From: Elusimicrobiota bacterium | Lineage (GTDB): Bacteria > Elusimicrobiota > Elusimicrobia > FEN-1173 | Reading direction: 5' to 3' | Length of the DNA stretch: 5,655 nt | NCBI GenBank assembly: GCA_016207625.1 | Contig: JACQPF010000290.1 | Span: forward strand, 1-5,655 | Part shown: positions 1 through 4,132 of the stretch, in pieces | Layout of the letters: every line of letters starts with the position of its first letter | Position numbering within the stretch: position 1 is the first letter of the stretch | Position numbers and translations under genes: made by a program | The notes under the pieces: generated by a model | What the model was told of the DNA's origin: nothing | Database searches by the model: none | Seen by the model: only the letters and a program-made list of their open reading frames with translations

Positions 1-16
1 ACCGCCGCCCGGCGGT
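1..16. repeat. Short perfect hairpin at the left edge
   Basis: ACCGCC and GGCGGT form a perfect 6-bp GC-rich stem around a GCCC loop. The run after it is CCCCGT and then A residues, so there is no U-tract for a classical rho-independent terminator on the + strand. It could be the end of a larger structure cut off by the window. Confidence 0.35.
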
Positions 17-63
17 CCCCCGTAAAAAAGTGTGTGCCAATTGGGGGCTCTTTAGTTCTTTAT

Positions 64-207
64 GGATAAGTAGGGGGTAAAACGCCAGCCTCCGGGTGAT
101 CCCTTTCTTCCTCAAAAGGCAAAAAGGGTAAGTAGGAGCCCCTGCCCTTGGGTTGCTCGGGGGTGACACAAATTGAACCCAAACGGTGTAGAGGGATAGT
201 AGGGGGC
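64..207. repeat. Three short imperfect direct repeats (GTAGG motif)
   Basis: Similar segments occur at about 64-77 (GGATAAGTAGGGGG), 126-139 (GGGTAAGTAGGAGC) and 193-206 (GGGATAGTAGGGGG), spaced 62 and 67 bp apart. The third copy needs a one-base shift to align. They could be binding sites for a regulator or replication protein. They are short and low in complexity, so chance similarity is a real possibility. Confidence 0.3.
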
Positions 208-212
208 TGTCA

Positions 213-266
213 TTGCTGGCCATCTTTGGTGTCCGCTGGCAGCAACCCCTAAAAAAAGAGGGGGTT
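213..266 (+). other. Two adjacent small stem-loops
   Basis: TTGCTG at 213-218 can pair with CAGCAA at 240-245. AACCCC at 244-249 can pair with GGGGTT at 261-266 across an A-rich loop. The two stems share bases 244-245, so in full they are mutually exclusive at their junction. No U-tract follows. This may be a structured leader RNA or simply chance pairing in a repeat-rich region. Confidence 0.25.
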
Positions 267-322
267 ATGTCGTTAGTGTAGGACAGGAACCGGGTCTGCG
301 CGGCAAAAAAGACAGCAGAGAC

Positions 323-360
323 TTTGTCGCCTGCCCAAGGTCCAGGGGCATTTATGAGTG
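323..360 (+). promoter_or_regulatory. Two-block start-associated element, copy 1 (putative promoter)
   Basis: Block 1 is TTTGTCGCCTG (323-333) and block 2 is GGCATTTATGAGTG (347-360), separated by 13 bases. The identical blocks with identical spacing recur at 1541-1578. In both cases the element begins 60 bp before an ATG and ends 22 bases before it. Two conserved blocks around a variable spacer resemble -35 and -10 elements; transcription would then start near 360, just upstream of the ribosome site. It does not match a good sigma-70 consensus. Promoter function is inferred. Confidence 0.55.
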
Positions 361-382
361 AAGACCGTATGAAAAGGACCTC

Positions 383-646
383 ATGTTGAAACAAGAACAT
401 CAACGACCATTGCCTATTCAAGCCTTTGATTCCGTACTGCGTCGCAACTGGCCTTGCGAGCAGTGCGGCATATGTTTGGGCAAGATGGTCGCTGAACGCT
501 GCCTGGAATTAAAACGAGGGGATGCCCTCGACTATATAGAACTCCCCTTCGATGGAAAATTCACTCGTCGTTGCTTTCGTTGCACGCTGTTAAACGAACT
601 AACAAGGGAGGTCCAAGCGAAACTTCTAGCCAATCCCAAAAAATAA
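383..646 (+). CDS. Small cysteine-pair (zinc-finger-like) protein, unknown function
   Basis: An 87-residue protein I do not recognise. It has two CxxC pairs, C25-x2-C28 (within CEQCGIC) and C64-x2-C67 (CFRC), plus C31 and C40. This arrangement is typical of small zinc-binding folds, in which four cysteines hold one metal ion. A basic, helical-looking tail follows (about residues 69-87). The ATG at 383 is preceded by AAAAGGA at 372-378, with only 4 bases between. It is the first gene after the two-block element, which supports this start. Phage early regions often carry small zinc-finger proteins that bind host or phage proteins or DNA, but no specific role can be given here. It ends in TAA, 91 bp before the sigma-like gene. 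Confidence 0.7.
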   Translation: MLKQEHQRPLPIQAFDSVLRRNWPCEQCGICLGKMVAERCLELKRGDALDYIELPFDGKFTRRCFRCTLLNELTREVQAKLLANPKK

Positions 647-662
647 ATTCCCTTCCCCTTAG

Positions 663-721
663 TGAGGCGTCTGACGTCCGGGAAAAAATACATAGGCCTT
701 TTGAGGCGAATAACGTCCTGG
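663..721 (+). repeat. Pair of 20-bp imperfect direct repeats upstream of the sigma-like gene
   Basis: The segments 663-682 and 702-721 match at 16 of 20 positions; both contain TGAGGCG, then four variable bases, then ACGTCC. They are offset by 39 bp and fill most of the gap between the zinc-finger-like gene and the sigma-like gene. Spaced direct repeats in this position suggest a regulator-binding region, but function is inferred only from placement. Confidence 0.4.
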
Positions 722-736
722 CCCAAAGGACAGGAC
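715..736 (+). promoter_or_regulatory. Hairpin with the ribosome site of the sigma-like gene in its loop
   Basis: GTCCTG (715-720) pairs perfectly with CAGGAC (731-736). The 10-base loop GCCCAAAGGA contains the SD sequence AAAGGA (725-730), and the ATG follows at 738. The fold would display or modulate the ribosome site. With only six base pairs its stability is moderate. A similar string, CCTG-CCCAAGG-TC-CAGG, lies at 330-346 inside the variable spacer of the first two-block element. Confidence 0.35.
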
Positions 737-737
737 T

Positions 738-1538
738 ATGCCCGAAAACGCCTCAAAGGACCATCTTCGCCAGTGTTTCGATCAGGAAATCAGCCATCCG
801 GACTTCCAACAGAGATACCACGCTCTCCAACAAGCCCATTCGCCCCTTCAAGACTTTCCCACCGCCAGTTCCCTTTTAGAATTCCTCTGGGACTCTGAAA
901 ACAAAGACTACCCGAAAAAAGACAGTTGTCTCCACGCCTTGATCGCGGCGGTCCAGACGCGGGAGGATTTGAAATCCGCCGCCGTACGCCTCCTCCTGCG
1001 CGCCATGTGGCCGGCGCTCGATCATCTCCACCATGTTTTCTGCTCTCTCCTGCCGAACGTGCCGGATCTCTTCACCGAGGTCTACTGGCATTTCCTGGAG
1101 GAAGTGCGGGAGTGGGATCTCGCCAAAACGACCAAAGTGGCCAGCAATCTGAGGTGGAACACCCGCAAGCGGCTCTGGAGGGTCATTCGCAATGCCCACG
1201 AGGAGATTCCCCTTCTGGACGACATCATCGAGGGAGACGACGACAAACCGCGGTGGGCGGTGGTCCTGGACCATAAAAACCAGCTTTACAAACATCGGAA
1301 GCCCCGTCCCCATGTCCTCCAGACGGACGCGGAACTGGCGCGGGATCTGGCCCGGACCATCCACTCGCTGCTGGACGAGGGAGTGCTCAAGAAGGAAGAG
1401 CACCTTTACATCATTCACCATGCCGTCTACGGCGTTCCCCTTCAAGACCTCGCCCTCCGATTGAACCTTCCTTACAAGACCCTCTGTAAGCGTTACGAGC
1501 GGGTGGCTGCCAAGGTCCGGCTCCATTTCGACCTATGA
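738..1538 (+). CDS. Putative sigma-70/ECF-like transcription factor (diverged)
   Basis: A 266-residue protein with two segments resembling sigma factor domains. Residues about 78-152 look like region 2: a helical stretch (LLLRAMWPALDHLHH), an acidic and aromatic segment (PDLFTEVYWHFLEEV) and a basic helix (LRWNTRKRLWR). Residues about 205-263 look like region 4, with a helix-turn-helix at about 234-258 (PLQDLALRLNLPYKTLCKRY) followed by RVAAKVRL, close to the usual ending of ECF region 4. An acidic linker (about 154-170) separates the two. The N-terminal 77 residues are unassigned. The ATG has AAAGGA at 725-730, 7 bases upstream. The stop overlaps another ATG (ATGA at 1535-1538), which I do not take as the next start. 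Sigma factors direct RNA polymerase to promoters; the two-block elements flanking this gene are candidate targets. A helix-turn-helix regulator of another type is the main alternative. Confidence 0.6.
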   Translation: MPENASKDHLRQCFDQEISHPDFQQRYHALQQAHSPLQDFPTASSLLEFLWDSENKDYPKKDSCLHALIAAVQTREDLKSAAVRLLLRAMWPALDHLHHVFCSLLPNVPDLFTEVYWHFLEEVREWDLAKTTKVASNLRWNTRKRLWRVIRNAHEEIPLLDDIIEGDDDKPRWAVVLDHKNQLYKHRKPRPHVLQTDAELARDLARTIHSLLDEGVLKKEEHLYIIHHAVYGVPLQDLALRLNLPYKTLCKRYERVAAKVRLHFDL

Positions 1539-1540
1539 GT

Positions 1541-1578
1541 TTTGTCGCCTGGTTGTTTGGCCGTGGCATTTATGAGTG
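1541..1578 (+). promoter_or_regulatory. Two-block start-associated element, copy 2 (putative promoter)
   Basis: TTTGTCGCCTG (1541-1551) and GGCATTTATGAGTG (1565-1578) are identical to the blocks of copy 1 and have the same 13-base spacer length, while the spacer itself matches at only 2 of 13 positions. The element starts 2 bases after the stop of the sigma-like gene and 60 bp before the ATG at 1601, so the whole intergenic gap is this element plus the ribosome site. Conserved blocks with a diverged spacer argue for selection on the blocks rather than a recent duplication. Confidence 0.55.
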
Positions 1579-1600
1579 CAAGCAAAAGGAGGACAGGCCC

Positions 1601-1873
1601 ATGACCGAGATGGAAATCCGAAAGTTGATCGATGAAACCATCGTGCAGATCGCCACGAAGCTGGAGGCCCTCTTCGTGGAACACGACGTGGAAGAGCAAG
1701 TGATCTGGCAGGTGATGAAACAGTTGGACTTGGCCCACAGCCGGGCCGTGGCGCGGCTCATGCCCCCGTCGTCTCCCCAAGGGAAGGGAGGCGAAACGCG
1801 CGACGAGCGGGCGGTCCATCCCGCTTTGGATGCCCTGAACTTGAAAATTGAAATGGAGCGGCGCGGGGGTTAG
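1601..1873 (+). CDS. Small helical protein of unknown function, possibly the front part of an amber-interrupted gene
   Basis: A 90-residue protein I do not recognise. Residues 1-54 are predicted to be helical, rich in charged and aliphatic residues (LIDETIVQIATKLEALF, then EEQVIWQVMKQL). A flexible Pro/Gly/Ser-rich segment (about 55-65) and a second helix (about 74-88) follow. The ATG at 1601 has a near-perfect ribosome site, AAAAGGAGGA (1584-1593), 7 bases upstream. An in-frame ATG at 1535 would add 22 residues and overlap the previous stop, but it lacks an SD and would make the shared two-block element coding, so 1601 is preferred. The frame ends at TAG (1871-1873); it then stays open for 29 more codons that encode a helix-turn-helix. 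The gene may therefore once have been, or with amber suppression may still be, a 120-residue DNA-binding protein. Confidence 0.6.
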   Translation: MTEMEIRKLIDETIVQIATKLEALFVEHDVEEQVIWQVMKQLDLAHSRAVARLMPPSSPQGKGGETRDERAVHPALDALNLKIEMERRGG

Positions 1874-1963
1874 GAGCCCGACACCGCTTTGTCTAAGCGC
1901 TATGGCGTCTATCAATCGACCATCGACCATGTCCGCAACCGTAAGACTTGGAGAAACGCATGA
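1874..1963 (+). pseudogene. Helix-turn-helix C-terminal segment, in frame behind an amber codon
   Basis: Continuing the frame of the preceding gene past TAG (1871-1873) gives 29 residues ending at TGA (1961-1963), including ALSKRYGVYQSTIDHVRNRK and then TW. This closely matches the helix-turn-helix found in many phage proteins and at the C-termini of HNH endonucleases (pattern LAxxYGVsqstIxxIxxxkTW). The helix that normally precedes it would be coded before the amber codon (around NLKIEMERRGG). The stop overlaps the nuclease start as ATGA, as expected of a real upstream gene end. Possible explanations are a nonsense mutation, a sequencing error, amber readthrough, or initiation at TTG 1889 (weak SD TAGGAG, 12 bases upstream) giving a 24-residue peptide. 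Confidence 0.5.
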
Positions 1964-2799
1964 CCCAATTGCCGCCGCCGCAATACGAAGTCACTGACGA
2001 CAACCACCGGTACACCATTCGACTGCCGAGCGGAGACCTTATTGGCCCTCTGGTATCGGTAACCAGCGTTCTCGGCGTACTGGCCAAGGACGCTTTGATC
2101 GGTTGGGCCGCGCGTGAGAGCGCCGCCTTCTTTAAAGCCGAGCTGCTGCGCCTGGGCGCCCGCGCGCTGACTCCCGTGGTTCTCGATCAGATCGCCAAGG
2201 ATGCCGCCCAGGCTCACCGTCGTAAGGCGAACGATGCTGCCGACCTCGGCAGCGTCTGCCACAACGCCTTCGAGGCCATCATCAAGGGCCAGGAACCGAT
2301 TGATTACCCCAAGGAGATCGAACAACCCATTTCCGCCTTCAAGGTTTACCGACTTCAGTCCGACATTGAGATCGTGGCCACCGAGCTCCCCGTTGCCAGC
2401 GCCGAGTTGCGTTACGGTGGGCGACTCGACTTCATCGGCTGGTCCGAGAGCCGCGGTGGCTGGGGCATCGGCGATTACAAGACCAGTTCCAGGTTCTACG
2501 GCAACGATTACGCCTATCAGGCCGGCGGCGGCTACGCCCGCGCCGTTGAAGAGATGTATGGCATCGAGATCAAGTGGGCCGAGATCGTGCGTTTTTCAAA
2601 AAAACCTCCCTTTGAATCTGAGGCCCGGCCAGTGACGAACATCCGCGCGGCCATCGACGGCTTTCTCGCCGCACTCGCCATCGTTCGCGCCAACGAGGTT
2701 CCGCTCATCGGTGCGCCCACGTTCAGCAGCGCCGGCACCGCCGCGCAATCCGCCTCTGCCAAAGCGAAGCGCAAGGCCGCGCTTCCTATGGGATTTTGA
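1960..2799 (+). CDS. PD-(D/E)XK exonuclease (RecB/Cas4-type, phage recombination nuclease)
   Basis: A 279-residue nuclease-fold protein. Near the N-terminus is the stretch SVTSVLGVLAKDALIGWAAR (residues 33-52), common in phage PD-(D/E)XK proteins. The nuclease motifs follow in order: the GSVCHNAFE histidine motif (H101), a conserved acid in ATELPV (E142), GRLDFIG (D157), the metal-binding D172-Y-K174 of GDYKTSS, and the QxxxxY-type motif (Q187, Y192). Such enzymes cut DNA with divalent metal ions and in phages usually resect double-strand ends for single-strand annealing. The C-terminus is an Ala/Ser/Lys-rich tail. ATG 1960 is chosen because GGAG (1950-1953) lies 6 bases upstream; a TTG at 1948 would add four residues but coincides with that SD. 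The start overlaps the preceding helix-turn-helix stop (ATGA), suggesting translational coupling. The ATPase gene starts 35 bases downstream. Confidence 0.85.
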   Translation: MTQLPPPQYEVTDDNHRYTIRLPSGDLIGPLVSVTSVLGVLAKDALIGWAARESAAFFKAELLRLGARALTPVVLDQIAKDAAQAHRRKANDAADLGSVCHNAFEAIIKGQEPIDYPKEIEQPISAFKVYRLQSDIEIVATELPVASAELRYGGRLDFIGWSESRGGWGIGDYKTSSRFYGNDYAYQAGGGYARAVEEMYGIEIKWAEIVRFSKKPPFESEARPVTNIRAAIDGFLAALAIVRANEVPLIGAPTFSSAGTAAQSASAKAKRKAALPMGF

Positions 2800-2811
2800 A
2801 GGAACTGAATG

Positions 2812-2852
2812 ACTGGTGAAAAAAGGAGGATCGAATGGAACTGGTGAAAAAA
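2812..2852 (+). repeat. 13-bp direct repeat around the start of the ATPase gene
   Basis: ACTGGTGAAAAAA occurs at 2812-2824 and again at 2840-2852, 28 bp apart. The first copy leads into the SD AAAAGGAGGA (2821-2830); the second lies inside the coding region just after ATG 2835. It may be a small duplication at the gene boundary, so that slippage or an alternative start is conceivable, or a protein-binding pair. Confidence 0.45.
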
Positions 2853-3563
2853 AGACCGGCGCCCAAAAAAGGGCTGCCCACCGACGGGATCATGATCCTG
2901 GTCGGGCTGCCGAAAAGCGGCAAGACGCGGACGGCCGCCTCGTGGCCGGACGGCTACGTCCTGGAGCTGGAGCCTGGGGGAGCGGACAGGATCGAAGGCC
3001 GAATCCACGACATCAAGAGCTTGGAGGAATTCCGCGAGGTCTTGAAGTTGGCCGTGGCCGACCCAAGCGTGCGGACGATCGTGGTGGACAGCGTCGATGT
3101 GCTCTCGGACTGGCTGGAAGACGAGATTGCCCATTCAGCGGGGCTCTCCAGCATGACGGAGAGGAAACAGGGCGTGGACGGCTGGGCGCTTTGGGCGGAG
3201 CTCAAGAGGCGGCTGGAAGCTCTGGTGAATTATCTCAAGGCCAGCCGGAAGTTCGTGATCCTCATCGCGCACACCAAGGACCCCAAGCTGGACTCCAGCG
3301 GCGCCGTCATCATCCCGGCGGGGATGAACGTGAGCGGCAAAGGGGCCTCGGTCATCGCGGCCAACGCCGACGCCATCGGCAACTGCTTCAAAAAGCAGAT
3401 CGGAGCCACGACGAAGTATTTCTTGAGCTTCCAGGGCGGCAGCCTGGGCATTTGGGGCAGCCGCATCCCGGAGTTGGAGGACAAAACCATCGAGCTCCCG
3501 GCGGAAAATCCCTACGCCGCGTTTGAGGCCATTTTCAAGAACGCGGAGCGCGAAAACAAATAA
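2835..3563 (+). CDS. Sak4-like RecA-fold ATPase (AAA_24-type phage nucleotide-binding protein)
   Basis: A 242-residue P-loop ATPase. The Walker A motif is GLPKSGKT (residues 24-31), the Walker B strand is TIVVD (81-85, followed by Ser), and a strand ending in a polar sensor-like segment, VILIAHTKD, lies at 141-149. YVLELEPG (41-48) takes the place of the second strand found in this group. Size, motif order and neighbours match the phage AAA_24/Sak4 family, RecA-related proteins that promote single-strand annealing or pairing, often with an SSB encoded next to them. The basic N-terminus (KKRPAPKK) may contact DNA. The ATG at 2835 follows AAAAGGAGGA at a 4-base spacing. It lies between the exonuclease and the DUF669-like SSB, an arrangement known for recombination modules. 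I am confident of the ATPase fold, less so of the exact recombinase role. Confidence 0.8.
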   Translation: MELVKKRPAPKKGLPTDGIMILVGLPKSGKTRTAASWPDGYVLELEPGGADRIEGRIHDIKSLEEFREVLKLAVADPSVRTIVVDSVDVLSDWLEDEIAHSAGLSSMTERKQGVDGWALWAELKRRLEALVNYLKASRKFVILIAHTKDPKLDSSGAVIIPAGMNVSGKGASVIAANADAIGNCFKKQIGATTKYFLSFQGGSLGIWGSRIPELEDKTIELPAENPYAAFEAIFKNAERENK

Positions 3564-3588
3564 TTCCCAAGACGAGGAGGAACGAAAA

Positions 3589-4062
3589 ATGCGGATTCAA
3601 ATCGATGCCGATGCCACTGAGGAAAGCGGCGACTTCACTGTCGTCGAGGAGGGCGATTACATCATCGAATGCGTGGAAAAAGAAGATGGGGTGACGAACA
3701 AGACCGGGCGGAAGAAGGTGGATCTGGCCTTCGACATCCTCACATTGGATGGCCGGACGGTCGGCCGATGCTATCACACGGTTACCTTCATCGGGAGGAG
3801 CGAGCCCGGCCATGGAATCTGGCTCCGGGTGAACCACGCTCTAGGCCTGCCTTTCGACGGAAGCGTGAGTTTTGACACGGATGACTTCTTGGGTCGATCC
3901 TGCCGGGCCAGAATCGTCGTCGACGAGTGGCAGGGGAAGAAACGTAACAAGATTGCCCGCTTCTACGTGGACGAAAAAACCGAAACGCGGTCCGCCATCT
4001 CATCGGCTGGCGCCTCCACGTCGCAAAAGACGGTTTCCAAGAAGGAGGAGATCGATTTCTGA
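3589..4062 (+). CDS. DUF669-like putative single-stranded DNA-binding protein
   Basis: A 157-residue protein resembling phage DUF669 proteins, which are thought to act as ssDNA-binding proteins. The family-like pattern is an N-terminal EEGDYIIECVEKED (about 20-33), a strand pattern VDLAFDILTLDGRTVGR (44-60), a helix with WLRVNHALGLP (78-88), and a strand segment with LGRSCRARIVVDEWQGKKRNKI (101-122). A low-complexity linker rich in Ser/Ala/Thr (134-150) leads to an acidic, hydrophobic-ended tail, KKEEIDF. This is the layout of bacterial SSB, whose acidic tip recruits partner proteins. The ATG at 3589 has GAGGAGG (3574-3580) 8 bases upstream; a TTG at 3523 inside the ATPase gene would add 22 residues and is not favoured. 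It would protect the strands made by the upstream nuclease and helper ATPase. Confidence 0.7.
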   Translation: MRIQIDADATEESGDFTVVEEGDYIIECVEKEDGVTNKTGRKKVDLAFDILTLDGRTVGRCYHTVTFIGRSEPGHGIWLRVNHALGLPFDGSVSFDTDDFLGRSCRARIVVDEWQGKKRNKIARFYVDEKTETRSAISSAGASTSQKTVSKKEEIDF

Positions 4063-4067
4063 CCTTA

Positions 4068-4106
4068 GGCCCGGGTTCCCGCGGATTTTGCGCGGGAACC
4101 CGGGCC
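4068..4106 (+). repeat. Perfect 16-bp inverted repeat between SSB-like and helicase genes
   Basis: The arms at 4068-4083 and 4091-4106 are exact reverse complements (beginning GGCCCGGGTT), separated by a 7-base loop GATTTTG. It starts 5 bases after the stop of the SSB-like gene. No T-run follows (CTTGGTG), so it is not a textbook rho-independent terminator. Possible roles are partial termination or pausing, protection of the upstream mRNA 3' end, or a DNA cruciform site used in replication. Such a strong hairpin should lower helicase expression relative to the upstream genes. Confidence 0.75.
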
Positions 4107-4132
4107 CTTGGTGAGAAACCACCTACATCTCC

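Larger units (their letters stand above)
1..382. other. Non-coding leader region upstream of the first gene
   Basis: I see no convincing protein-coding frame on either strand: available frames are short, lack good ribosome sites and show no recognisable motif. The stretch is G-run rich and holds a terminal palindrome, three copies of a short GTAGG-type motif, two small adjacent stem-loops and, at its right end, a promoter-like element shared with another gene. This looks like an intergenic control region at the left edge of a rightward operon. A structured RNA cannot be excluded but no known family is recognised. Confidence 0.5.

Noticed and set aside
173..200. Sigma-70-like promoter TTGAAC, 16 bases, GATAGT
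   Set aside because: Only a partial match, the -10 lies in one of the G-rich repeats, and the nearest gene is 180 bp away. Too weak to list.
324..357. Reading the two-block element as an ordinary sigma-70 promoter (TTGTCG with TTATGA or CATTTA)
   Set aside because: Spacing would be 19-22 bases and the -10 match is poor; a different promoter class or another role fits better.
876..1526. Minus-strand open frame of 216 codons
   Set aside because: It lies opposite the sigma-like gene, has no motif and breaks the uniform + strand gene order.
1535..1600. Upstream start at ATG 1535 for the 1601 gene, overlapping the previous stop
   Set aside because: There is no SD before it, whereas ATG 1601 has AAAAGGAGGA at ideal spacing, and the extension would consist of the shared two-block element.
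1948..1959. TTG start for the nuclease
   Set aside because: The TTG overlaps the GGAG that serves ATG 1960, and it has no SD of its own.
2816..3526. Frame overlapping the ATPase gene in another phase (236 codons)
   Set aside because: Its Gly/Arg-rich composition is typical of a shadow; the 2835-3563 frame carries Walker A and B.
3523..3588. TTG start for the DUF669-like gene inside the ATPase gene
   Set aside because: ATG 3589 has GAGGAGG at 8-base spacing; the extra 22 residues look like an off-frame read of the ATPase end.
4068..4110. Classical rho-independent terminator
   Set aside because: The stem is perfect but no run of T follows, so I call it only an inverted repeat.
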